From the NCBI GenBank assembly GCA_000507305.1, contig DF239725.1, forward strand, positions 1 to 64,000: a stretch of 64,000 nt of DNA, given 5' to 3'. This document shows positions 22,673 through 34,400 of this stretch, piece after piece. The number at the start of each line of letters is the position of its first letter. The stretch's first letter is position 1. Source of the stretch: Breviolum minutum Mf 1.05b.01 (lineage: Eukaryota > Sar > Dinophyceae > Suessiales > Symbiodiniaceae). The notes under the pieces were generated by a model. It was not told the origin of the DNA, did no database searches, and was given only the letters and a program-made list of their open reading frames with translations. Both the position numbers and the translations under genes were made by a program.

Positions 22673-25250
22673 CTCCGCGTTCAAATGCCTCTGATATGTC
22701 GAAGATTGAAAGAATGAAGGATCTCCACCCTGCGGGTTCTGTTACCTGGAAGCCATCCACTCCGCAGATGTGAGCCACATTCGGACGTTTTTTTGTGAAG
22801 TTGCATGCGGACGTTTTGGTCCAGATTGGAGATCACACAGAAACACAGAACACGCATGTTAAATGGAAGTGGAAAAAGTAGAAACAGATACTCTCACTGC
22901 GTTTGAAAGTTGAATTTGTTCCCATCAATTTGTTCGAAAAGGCTGATAGACTTGTGGGTCATGTTCTTCAGCAGTATACACTGCAAGATGTTTGTGTTTT
23001 TTCCACTTCCTCCAACAGTTGGACAGTTATATAGTCCATTGCAACAGGGAAAGGAGGATGCTGGTTGTCGGACGTCGGCAGGTGTCAGCGAGAATGAGTG
23101 ACAGCAACTTACCGCTCGGTGTGGTAGAGCACCTGAGATGCAACGATTTGTCAGGCCATGGTTGGCCTAATCAAAAGGAAAATGTAGATACCCAACTTTG
23201 AGAGTAGCCAATTGCTACCAACATGCAATTAAAATTCAAATTGGAAATTTTTGAGTGAATATCTATTGCATTCTACTGCCTTTTTGGTAGGCTACAAGGG
23301 CAATGGTGGTAATCTCCCCGCCGGCCATCCTCACTTACCCCCTTGATCAACGGATCCAGTGATTTACCAGGGATGAGGTGAATTGATGCAAGCGACAGAG
23401 CCGCAGGATCCCTACAATCACTGGGTACCCTGCAGAGTTTGCTTTATATGCCCCTTCTGGAAACGTCAATTGTGCTGAACATGTTGGTAATCAACCATGG
23501 ATGACCATGGATTGACACTTAGAGAGTTCAAAATTGGCTGCTGGCGTTTCATCCTGAGGTACACCACCCTTCTGAAAGGTCATTTGGCTGCTGGTGATAT
23601 GACATCAGCTTGGAAGCTCCTAGAAGATATGGAGGTTTCTTGGCAAAGCTTTCTTGATTTGGTTGGGAATCCATGTTTTTTTTCCTGGAGTTGAAAATTT
23701 AGTTGATGGATGGAACCGGGGAAGCTTCCCTTCGGTCCTCCCTATCCAACGTCAACCCGAGACGTCGGCGGTTTACCCTGACCTTCGCACGGTGAACACC
23801 TTCTTGCGTGGCTGTGTGAAACTGGGTGCTTTGGAGAATGCGGAGGCAGGGCCGTTTTTAGGGTGGATGGTTTATTGGGGAGGGGGAGGTGGGTCGGAAT
23901 TTTTGAGGTTTTTGATGTGACTCAAATGACCCACTTGGGCCGTCCGTTTTTTTTGACACGACCCATGTGCTCCCAAAGATGACGATGTCAGGCATTTTAC
24001 GAACGTGCAAAGACATCTTGTTGGAGGTTTCAACCTGATGCCGCCACTTACAAGTCACTTGACCTCCAACCTTTGGCTCGGGGGAAGGTCATCAGGTGGA
24101 TTTCCAGCAGTTTGAAATATTGCTTGGTCATTTTTGTACCTGCGAAAAAACACATGGTAAGGATTCTGGCACAAGTCTATGGTCAACGATTTCAATTGAA
24201 AGCTTTGATGCAATTATTGAACTTCGGCCTGCAACAAGATTGCTGCACCCGGCTGGGAAGAGCGGGTTCAATGGATGGAGATGGTTGGATAGTTTTGCTT
24301 GAACATGGTTCGGTTGGTTTGTTCAGAGTTAGCACAACAACTAGTTTCAAATTCAAACATGTATTGTGGTTCCTCTCCTTTGGGCCCTTTCTTTGGCTGT
24401 GTTTTTTTTGGTTTTATGGCAGTTTGGGGTGGAAACCACCTTGAAATAATTAAGACATCAATCTAGGGTTTGGGATCATTGGTAGGTTGCGATTGATATA
24501 CCAGGCCCTGACATGGGGAATGATCCGAATTTCTATCGAGTTCCTGAAGCGAGAGCGGGTTAAGGACGTGGACGACAAGAGATCCTGAACATTCAAGTTT
24601 TAAGTGAAACATGGTGGATCCCTTGATAGAAAATATCATAAAGAGGCGATTTGAACATGTGTGTTGGTTTGCGCACTTCTTGGAAAGATGTTGATACAGT
24701 ATGACCTTTTATTCCACAAAAAATAAGTATGAAGAAACTAGTATCATCATCATAGTTGCTTGTTGAAAGCACCAAGTTGATGCTTTCTCTAGTGGAGAAG
24801 GGTTGTGATTTTCAGTTTGTGTTGATAAATAACATCCCTTCATAATTTTACCATCAAGATATTCAAAGCTTTGAATGATTTCCTGATTTTACTACTGCCA
24901 TCAGTCCAAGATAACAAAGAAACATCATATATGTCATGTTTAGTTCAAGGCATCAAAAAAAAGTCATATGAAATTGCTGTTCTGTTTTTTTTCCTGCCCA
25001 ACTACCTTCAAAGTAACCAGACAGGAAAAACGGTTCAAAAGATGACCAGCAGGCAGCAGTCACAGTGGAAATTTTTGGTGAGCTTGGGATCCTCAAGGCA
25101 GCTAGTTTTTTTGGTTCCTTCCTGAGTGACGGGAAGGAAAAACCTACAGGACCTACGTGGGAGTGTGGGATTTGTTTATGACTTTTTGTTTCAAAAAACC
25201 TGCTCCCAGGAAGGATGTGCAAAGCGATGATGCCATGACACAGTGCCTGG
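22669..25250 (+). CDS. pentatricopeptide-repeat (PPR) protein, partial, multi-exon
   Basis: PPR proteins bind organelle RNA through tandem helical repeats of about 35 residues and guide its processing. Exons: 22669-22769 (IERMKDLHPAGSVTWKP, donor GTGAGC), 23559-23634 (YTTLLKGHLAAGDMTSAWKL), 23725-23845 (DLRTVNTFLRGCVKLGALEN), 23992-24087 (AFYERAKTSCWRFQPDAATY), 24162-about 24250 (STISIESFDAIIEL), 25042-25104 (QAAVTVEIFGELGILKAA) and perhaps 25210-25250. YTTLLKGHLAAGDM, TVNTFLRGCVKLGALENA and PDAATYKSL are typical PPR helices. Phases match at 23845/23992 and 24087/24162. The intron after 23845 starts GC (GAG|GCAGGG). Start, end and any transit peptide were not found. The first exon has no repeat of its own and could belong elsewhere. 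It may continue to the exons at 27.8 and 29.1 kb. Confidence 0.72.
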
Positions 25251-27662
25251 GTTTTCATGCGGGGATGCGCTGCAACTTCCAGTTCCAGGGTGTTGAATGG
25301 TTGAATGGTTTCAAGTGGCAAAGGAACCAAAAACATGAGTCGTTGATAATCATTCATGGATTGATTTGCCATCCATAGGGGTGATATGTGTGCACATCCT
25401 ATTCCCCCTGGCATGTTTTCCTGCCACCACCAGGAAAACATCAGATTTTTCAGTAGGTGCATGGGATCCCAACTTAGTTGTTTGGTAAAGGTTGATTGAT
25501 ATGAGGTTGCCCATGCATGTACATGAACATAATTTATACCATCATATCCATGGGAAGATATTATTTACAACATTATATGCAGACTTCAACAAATAAAAAC
25601 CTGTTCATAGATGAGCAGTGACCAGAAAGACCTGGTTATTTGTTTGATATGATTTGCCGTAGTTTCACTACTTTTGTTTGAAATATTGGATAATACAATG
25701 AATTCATACAAGGATCCTTGTGAACCAGCCAGGATTTCATGAAATCCCAAAACTCCACTCGGGTTAATATGACAGATAAGTTTCACCTTCACAAGAATTC
25801 ATCATCAGTTCCCTGTGAAGTTTAGCCAATATGTACAGTATATTTGCAATGTATTGAAACATCATAGAACAACATATTACATAGCCCCTAAAAATGGTGG
25901 TTTCCAATAGGTATCTCCTTTTCCGGTGGTTTGTTTTCAGGGCCTACGTTAGCTTCAGGGAGGGTATGCATTTATTTTTGCAATATTTCTTGCATATGGC
26001 CGCCCTACAATCTCGATGCACTCTCTTTTTTTTCTACTCTCCCAAACAAATCCTCCCGAAAAAACCGCTCCGCAGCCTATGGAAGATGCTTACGCTTGGC
26101 ATATGGAATTATATATATATATAGTCGAAATGTTTTTATATAGCTCCATAGCTCTATACAACTTGAACTTAATCTTTAAGTCGCTCCGAGGTTGGAAAAT
26201 ACAGCAGGGTCACTGGGATCAAATTGATGGGGGAAAGAAATTGTTTCACACATTTTGCTACGTTTGCGGGAGATGTGTTGCAGAAAATGCGTAGTCAAGT
26301 TGGATATTTCAGAAAGATAGGAGTTGGATACTCTTGAGACTCATAAAAAATGAGTTATGAAAAATCAATACGTTGGTATGTCTCAAAGCTTTTGAACTGT
26401 CAAAATCCTCTCGGAAGTTGACATTGCTGGATTTCCATAGCCCGGAGCCCTCCAATATGACTGTAGATTTGAATAGATTTGATTTCCTTCCTGGATGTTC
26501 AGTAAGCTGTTTGTTGTTTGTTGGGTAGTTTTGCACCATTCTCTCAACGAAGGAAGTCTTACCTTCGGTTCTCAGGGGTGGCAAGTCTGTTGATTCAAAG
26601 TTGACTTACTGAGGTATGCCTTGGATAGTATACATCTACTGTAGGCAAACATATGCAAACATAATATATTTGAAATTATTGACATGTTTTAGTGATACTT
26701 TTGTACAAGCGACATTTACATTTACACAATGCATAACAGGTAGTACGTAGAATCTATTTGTTCAGGTGATGTTCTTCATATTTCAGGACTATGGCTGGAA
26801 TATATCAAATAGTAATGCTTCCTTCTCAGAATGTAGGTGAATTTGAATCTTCAAACTTTTCCCTAAAAACAAAAATCAGTTAAATATCCAGGTTAAAGAC
26901 GAAAAACAAGATGAGAACAGCATTCCCCATCATCAGATAAGATTGTGTTTTTCCCCAGTGTTTTCTTCAAACCATTTGGTTTCAAAGCAACCAGAAAAGA
27001 TGGCGATTTCGGTTCACGCTTCACGAGGTTAAATCACTCCATAGCCCAAGTTGCTTGCTTGCTGGGTAAGAAGCAGGTGGGGGGCGTTTGTTTTCTCAAT
27101 GGAGCGACATCGCTGTGGTTGAAACTTTTGTTGCAAGTGGTGATGTGAGGATAAATGTAAAAGAGGCACATATCATGATATTTATGATTGATTGGGAACA
27201 AGGTTGATGTTGCAGGTGTTGGTTGTTTTGGCATGTACGCTGAAGCTGTTTGCGTGGAGTTATTTTTTTTTACAAACGCTTGTTTCTGTGTCGACCATTT
27301 GCTGAACAATTTTGAATAATTTTGATATGTCATTCAAACGTGTATGTTTATTTCATGATAGCCTTAATGATACCTGATGAATAATATATATGTATATAAT
27401 ATATGTGTGCGTGTGTTTTTTGATTACTCCATGAGTCCAGTACTTGACTTGCATTTAGCCGTTCTTACCTTTTGTCCGAAGATGAATTCAAAATCTCAAC
27501 CGCCCTGAAATTCAACAGTTCGCCCCTTAAATTAAAGCGCGCCAAAATACCTCTTGAACAAATTCATGAAAACAGATCCCATACTGATTTTGATCTTTTT
27601 ACGAACATACACATGGTGCAATATTTGTCATATCATTGATTGATCACCGTCCCTAGAATCTA
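25251..27662. other. intron or spacer without recognised exons
   Basis: No convincing exon. It holds the small inverted-repeat element at 25.9 kb, TA-rich stretches and short open frames lacking splice context. Minus-strand open frames here mirror PPR exons or are low complexity. Confidence 0.4.
25882..25946. mobile_element. short TA-bounded inverted-repeat element (TAGCCCCTAAAA group)
   Basis: TAGCCCCTAAAAATGG at the left and GTTTTCAGGGCCTA at the right, 65 bp overall and framed by TA. The ends match elements at 17.2 and 27.7 kb. It is probably a deletion derivative of the same family. Confidence 0.5.
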
Positions 27663-27731
27663 ACATAGCCCCTGAACATGGATGGTTGGCATACCATCGT
27701 TTCCTCTTGGGAAACCCTATTTTCAGGGAGG
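27663..27731. mobile_element. short inverted-repeat element (TAGCCCCTGAA group)
   Basis: TAGCCCCTGAACATGG pairs with a right end reading CCCTATTTTCAGGGAGG. A coding-like exon begins about 25 bases further on, at 27757. Confidence 0.5.
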
Positions 27732-27756
27732 TATCGACCCCGCGACCTGAGATCAG

Positions 27757-27823
27757 GTCGCTAGCAAGGCAGTGCAACGTGCCGAAGCGGCCTTGGAGTC
27801 GAAGCTTGGAGGATGGAGTTTAG
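27757..27823 (+). CDS. short exon, gene unknown (VASKAVQRAEAALESKLGG)
   Basis: AG|GTC opens 22 codons plus one base before TTAG|GTGACA. The frame reads VASKAVQRAEAALESKLGG, an alanine/charge-rich helix. Composition is clearly more GC-rich than the flanks. A perfect 9-bp hairpin (GCGACCTGA / TCAGGTCGC) covers its acceptor. It could belong to the PPR gene or to a separate one. Confidence 0.4.
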
Positions 27824-27860
27824 GTGACACGTTTAGGATGAAAAGGTCATGAAGTCATGA

Positions 27861-27967
27861 TACTGTTGATGGACAAAATCCTGCACCAGGTGAGGTTGGT
27901 AGTTTATCCCATTATTTATAGGGTTTTATACATCCTAGGTGGTGCAGGATTTCTTCCATCAACAGTA
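27861..27967. mobile_element. Stowaway/mariner-like MITE, CTGTTGATGG group, copy 2
   Basis: TA borders with ends CTGTTGATGGACAAAATCC and GGATTTCTTCCATCAACAG. The inverted match extends through CCTGCACCA, about 27 bp, the best in the family. Length 107 bp, no coding capacity. Confidence 0.85.
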
Positions 27968-29090
27968 TTTCCCAGGGAACTTTTTTTGGTTTGGTTGGAA
28001 GTGGGATTGAAGGGATTTCTGTTCCCCCTTGTTAACTTGTAATTGAATTGCAGGGTGATGGTTGTGATGTATTGGTGGTTTGTTGGAAGTACCACCTCCA
28101 TGTTTACAACTTATCTCCATATGTAGTCTATGTGTACAGGGCTTTTGGGCGAGCGGCCTACGACATGGAGATGGGGTGACTATTCTAATTCTACCATTGA
28201 CTTCCCCACAATTGGGTGTTTTGTAACTGCATATATATTTACCCATACTAATGGCCCTAACATAATTAATTGCACCCTTATTTCAACAGTGTTATGTGTT
28301 GAGGTTTTTGAAATGCAAGAGCCCTTGCCCACATGTAGCCGCATACATTAGTATAGTATCAGTATCTTCTACAATATATTATAGAAGTTGATATTGCACT
28401 TTTTGTCCTACATATTTGTTAGTAAATATGATTCTGGTTGTTTCAATCTTGCTGGTGCAACGTTTGGGAAACATTTCTCCTTAGATCTTTTGATGACATT
28501 GCCTTCGCTTGGCTCAAGACGGGCACGGAACCCCTTGTGCCCTGAAGGGTTGTTACCACCACGGTTTTTGACCCATCCGCCCTCGGGTGCGTATTTCATG
28601 TGGCTTTGAGAGAGGCCTTTTTTTTTACCAAGAAAAACATCATCTCAGCAAGATGCTGGGCAAGAAAATTTGCTGGGACCTATAGATTGCTGATGATTGC
28701 TGGGAGGTTGGTTGTTGAAACGCTCATCGGCATATCGCTTATTGACTTGAGCTCAAAGATATGGAACAAAAACTGCTGGTAAATCATATTGTGTATGTGG
28801 TCAGTGTTTCTATTGAACTTACATGCTTTCATATTGAAATATGTTTCATTGGGCATACCACGAGGACCAATGCACAATGGACCTTGAGTTGTGTTGGATC
28901 CGTTGCGGTTGAAGGATTTTTTGTCCCTACTTGGGGAAAAAGTCCAGACTGATTTCTTGGAGATGCATGCGTTGGATGTACAAACTTAGTTTTCAAGTTG
29001 TGTTTTTTTTTGTTGCGTTAACACCTGGTGGATTTCTTACATGGTCATTGAATCTTATACATAGTTTAGTTGGCGCTTACCTTTGCTCAG

Positions 29091-29270
29091 GACAAGTTTT
29101 GTGGAACGAGATTCGCCATGAGAGCAGCCTGCATTGCGTCCTTGCTTTCGGTTGGAGCACTTTCGAAGCCAGAAGTGCGGGTAGCTCGGCGATTAAAACA
29201 AAACTGTCGCATTCTCAAGCGTCTGATTCCGGAACAAAAATCGAAAGAAGTTCATTTGGAAATGAATTAA
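29091..29270 (+). CDS. terminal exon of an unrecognised gene
   Basis: AG|GAC opens a frame of 59 codons to TAA at 29268-29270. It contains SLLSVGALSKPEVRVARRLK and LKRLIPEQKSKEVHLEMN. An internal ATG at 29118 could start a peptide with a hydrophobic N-terminus (MRAACIASLLSVGALS). A second frame is open over the same bases, so the frame choice is not certain. It may be the 3' end of the upstream PPR gene, but no PPR helix is visible. Confidence 0.45.
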   Translation, partial: DKFCGTRFAMRAACIASLLSVGALSKPEVRVARRLKQNCRILKRLIPEQKSKEVHLEMN

Positions 29271-30055
29271 TTTGCCTTTGCAGTTTGATTGTTGTTTGTT
29301 GTTTCCATATTTTTACATGGTAAGGATTCTACAATATGATGAGCTACATTATCTATGATTCGTTCATTCATATATGTTTCTTCTTGTGTTGGTTTGGGTT
29401 TTGTGGAAGCACGTACATCCTTTCCAACGTTTGAGTTCTGTTATTCACAATCACGCTTGGACTCTTGGTACATTGATCTTTGGGCTGTACAGTTCTCTTG
29501 GAAGTGAAGAATGGCTTTCTGGAAGATGAACTGAGTCTCAGAAATAAACATTTGTTGACTTCCATTAAATGGAGAAAAGGTATTAGAATATTAGAATCTA
29601 CTAGGTAGATCTATTGGGCATCCAGGTGCGGTCAATGTCCCTTGGTTGTTGAATACTTCCTGTGATGAAGTTCTGATTATATATTGAATCCTTGGACAGA
29701 TCGACATGTTTCTCATTTGAAGCTTTTAAAATCACCCTTGGTCGCCAGTGCATCCTGGGTTTTTCCACTCATCCTTTTGTTTGTGTGTGGCAGGTATGTG
29801 GATACAGTATGGTACATGCAATCAAGCCACGCAGCCCCAAACCTGTGGTCGAAAAAAACAAGGTGACACAAATTTTTGCAGCATATCATATCCAAGTATA
29901 TATATATATATACATAAGTATGCACCTAATGTAACAACTTCAAATGGCTTTTCCTCCACTTCCTAATTTGAATGCATTTGATTTTATATGGTATGCCATA
30001 CGATGCTATCAATGGCGCAAAATGCTGATCGTTGTGGTTGAAAACATGTTTCCAG

Positions 30056-30155
30056 GCTCCTCCCTCGGTACTTTTTGCGGATGACGATTGTGATGGTGAC
30101 ACGATGGCTTGTGGGACAGCATTGTTGCAAAGCAGCATGCATGGTCGGCCCAAGG
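30056..30155 (+). CDS. candidate exon, gene unknown
   Basis: Acceptor TCCAG|GCT and donor AAGG|GTAGTT enclose 33 codons reading APPSVLFADDDCDGDTMACG and then TALLQSSMHGRPK. Codon use and GC resemble the other exons. No domain is recognised. Confidence 0.35.
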
Positions 30156-31464
30156 GTAGTTCTGTGTCTTGGCCAGAACCAGGGTAGGGTGAGTCATCTT
30201 AGCAGAAAAGGAAGCAGGTAGCAGCTTCTGAATGGTGCTGCTTTGGTGAGGTTGTTTTTTTGGGGGTATAGTGCCAAAAACACGTGTATGACTATGTAGA
30301 TTTTACTTACAAACTTACCAGAGAATGATGCAGAGTGATCCATGTGCTCCCCAGTAATCGCCGAATCAATCCGCAGATTTCACACCAAGCCCAGCCAAAC
30401 TGCCTTTTTGGTTTAAATCTAATAGCCATGCTTGAAGGATTTTCTGGGGAAGCGAAGTCCGATGTGTTTATGTTTGGTGCCTATGTAGTGTCAATGTGCC
30501 ATTCATATTGTGTCCATACTAAGCTGAAATCAGCTTTTGCAGCAACACTTGTATGAGATTTTTGTGAACAGTGTCGCTGTTTATACAAATGTGTCGATTC
30601 ACTTCACCATTTCTATCCTTTCTAGTGTTTGTGTGAATGTTGGACTCCTATGGGTGATTAACTCCAAGGTCAGATCTGCTGAAGAGGCAGTGGTTGGCGA
30701 AGGGTAGTAATTTGAAGGGATCACCATGCATCACCATTCATATGTTTGCAGAAGAGGTTGCATCTGGTGACACGTTTGTGTTCAATGATCTAGGAAAGGA
30801 CCCCAAAACAAACATGGGTTTATTGGGTTTGCCTGTTGCACAGAATGCAAGCAATACTTTTGAGCTCTGACTGTCAGTGACTTTGTGACATTTTTTTGCA
30901 GCAGGGATTGCCATTTTTGTTTGTCTTCAAAAAAAGTATGCGTCCGAAATAGAGGGTATTCCTGTAACAAAGATGCGCTGATGGCATGTGTCTAACAAAA
31001 AAACGCTGAGTCAAGCATTAAGTTTGGGAGATTAAGTGACACCAAATGAGTTGTTGCAGTGTGATACAAAGACAACATGTGGCTGAAAGATTAAATTAGG
31101 CTCATCAACATAATTTCACTAAGAATATGACGTGACCGCCTGTCACTCTTTTTTTATCTACATTTTTCTTCAATTGCTCGTATGTGGCACGGTATTGTTC
31201 GGCAAGTTATGATATTTGGTATGTCATCGTAGGGTTTGCCATTGCATGCATGGCTGTTTGCTTGCCGAAGTTCCTCCCTGTTAAATACTTCCGTGTACAA
31301 TGGGTATAATTATTCATATATAGTTTCTGTATACTTAGATGTTTTGTATACATTTATTTATTCATATACGGATCTTTTGCTGTGTGTGTATGTTTACTTT
31401 GGGCCCCTTAAAAGATGTTACAACATTGGCGGTCACATGTCTCCACCTTCAACTTTGGGGTCAG

Positions 31465-34400
31465 GTCGTTGACTTTTGGGAAAGTCTGCGGAGCATGATC
31501 GGAGGGTCCGAGTTTCCGGAGGTCATGAAGAAAGGTTTCCTGATCCCGCAAAAACTGGGGAAACTGGGAGGAATGAGTTAACCTAACTATAGCCATGGCA
31601 ATAGTATTGGAGGTGCCAAGGTGCAAAAGTGCAGCTTTCCAAAGTTTGCTGGTCAAGCTGGTTGCCCCCTTTGGGGGTGAAAAGTTTGTTGCCATGATGC
31701 ACTCTCGGGTGGGTCAGTTGTAAGACCAGTGGCCATGTTTTGAAGTTATCTAAGGTGCAGCTTTGCGTCTTAGATATATGTAAGGTGCCACCATGACTAT
31801 ACCCATAACATCCATGTATGGTAGATATGGTATATTTAGCTACATTTGGTTGAATTTTGCGGTAAATGTAGGTAAATGTACCATACATGGATGGTATGGG
31901 ATGTGGAAGCTTCCTCATTTCAGAAACATCCCAGGTTTAATGAGAGTTCGTTGCCTGGAGAGTGCCAGGGTCAACAATGAATGTACAAAAGCCAGCCTTT
32001 TTTCATGTTGATACAGCATCATAACAGCTATACATATCTTTATATATATATATATATATTTATTATCTATGTATTAACCTTCATACAGTATATGATATCT
32101 ATTTGTTTGGAGTATATGTAGGTAAATATGTTCATTAATAGTATCTATATGCACCTTACGTATCGGATAGACGTTCCCTCTACTCAGTTCCACCGGTTTG
32201 AGGCCAAATGTTGATTGCTGAGTTTCCTTCCCTGCAGGAGGACTTCCGCCGTGAAACAGCCAATGAAGTCACCCCTTGGGTGGTTGATTGGGAGGGGATG
32301 GTATGATTGGTTTTGATACCTTTTTCTATACACCATAGAGGTTTCTTTAGATTTTTTCAAGAAGATTGGCATATGTTTGTTCCAAGCTCGCGTCATGTAA
32401 ATCCACATCTCAAAAGGTATTTTTTTTTTCATGAAGTGTTGATCCAAGATAGCCTTGAATATTTTTTGAAGAAGCTTGGGATACAATATCTCTTTCCAAT
32501 AGGAGTGCAGGACGCCTTGTGTGAGCTTGAGGTTTTTTAGGCCCTACTTGTAAGTTACAGCTCATTGCAGGAGGAATCATTGTCAGTATCTCACCTTCAA
32601 ACAGTTACAATGATTCTATCTCACCTTTGATTTTCAAGCTTCCAACACGTCGGCTATATACAGTGTTCAAAATGCTTTTTCATGGGCTACCGTAGGCCCG
32701 GCGACCTTACACCCCAAAAAAATCTCGGTGCAGGATCGGGAATTGACGCAACTTGTCCACGGGCAGTTGGACAGCTTCTCGTTTTGCGATGCTGAACTCC
32801 AACGGTCCATGAACCGCACCAGCGAGTTGGAAAAGACCTGGCAGAAATGGGAAGCACTTCATGGCAGATGCAGCTCGGTTTCCATGGAGTTTTGGGAGAG
32901 TTGTTTTTTTTTTGGGGGGGGGCGGTATGAGACAATGGGATATATACATGTTAATAATTCATATATGTTTGTTTATCCAAACGAGGAAGAATGCCTCATC
33001 CGAGGAGTTTCAAGATGAGTTTTGTTTTTAGAGAAGTGTTCTGCCAAAAAACTTTAGTTTTTTGGAGGGTAAACATATGTAGTAATGATGTAGTGACGGT
33101 CGGTGGCACAAATAAATTCTCAATATCATCATGCTTCAGCATGAAGGAAAGGTCCACTTCCCTCCTATCCAAATGATTGTTGTCTTATGTTTTTCTTCTT
33201 AATGGCGTTTGAAGGCCCGAAGGCTGACTCTTTTGGGATATGTCACTTTCCTAGAGTGCGCATACCATTACATACCTTTGACGATGTTTGGCTGTAAATT
33301 CTCAAACTGAAGCCTTTCCATGATATTTTTTCTGTTCGGCATCATCCCAATCATGACCTGACTTAGAGATGAAAAAGACGAGATCAATATTGGAAACACT
33401 CTTGATGGACAAAATCGTGCAACAGTTGGTAGTTGGTATGTCTTCGAGAACACCATTTTTCCTGAAATGCTTCAAAAACCTCCACTGGTGCAAGGGTTTT
33501 TGACCATGCACTCAGTGCTACTACTCTGTACCTCAGAAGTTGTTTTCTCGACCAACGTGAGGTTTGCAAGTCCACGAGGCGTTGAAGGCTGAGGTGACAG
33601 GTTGTGATGTGGAACCACGATGTCGCGAGGCACGCAGCAAAGCACAGGACACGTGAAGGGTGATGTTTGGGGTTGAGTTGATGCTGATGTGTTGGCATCT
33701 TAGAATCAGAATCATGTTAATGGTATGTGGTTTTTGTTGTGTTGTCGGAAAAATGATATATATCAATATGTGGAATATATGCATCCAGATGTATGTGTAT
33801 TTACCATGCATGTCATGTTGATCAATATGTATATAAAAGGTACAGTATATATGTGTGTTTGTGTTTGTATGTGGACCTGTGGACGTACAAATGATTTAAT
33901 TATTGTAAATTGTAAATATGTACACATTGATTGACTTCTCTTCACGATACGCGCAAAGGAGAAGATGGCGGAGTGTTCCTCGTTGAAGCAAGTCATGCGC
34001 ACGACAAAATGCGCACAATCTTCGCACAGCAGCGGCATATGTGAGACCTATCGGATCCTTGCCTTCTTTAGGTTGAGAAATTATGTGTAATTGGGTTCCA
34101 TTGGTGCTATCTGTGATCTTACTACAGAATGGGTCTTGCTGGAACAGGCTAGATTCTAGATGCTTCCAGCATTCCTCTATAGAGTCAAGTTTGATGCTGT
34201 CAACGTGTTCTCATAGTCTTTGGTGACAGCGTTTGCCAGCCCTTTCCAGCCCATTGGGACAACTCGCAGATCCCTAAGCGACCTCAAAACCATCCCCAAG
34301 TCCGCAGATTGTAGGTTTTTTTGGTTTGACCGGTTGCCTATGCTCGCCTATGTTGACACATATATACTAGTTATTTACGTATTGTATCATTAAATACTGT

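Noticed and set aside
19413-23500. Search for the missing DEAD (motif II) exon of the downstream helicase half
   Set aside because: No VLDEAD-like sequence was seen in any plus frame. GSDERRIPP at about 21200 is only a chance resemblance.
24953-25462. 169-codon minus-strand open frame
   Set aside because: It is antisense to PPR exons at 25042-25250, which have better splice sites and family resemblance.
28408-28610. Open frames on both strands in a GC-richer patch (minus frame reads KYAPEGGWVKNRGGNN)
   Set aside because: Gene-like composition in both directions but no splice sites, motif or phase partner. I could not choose and did not annotate it.
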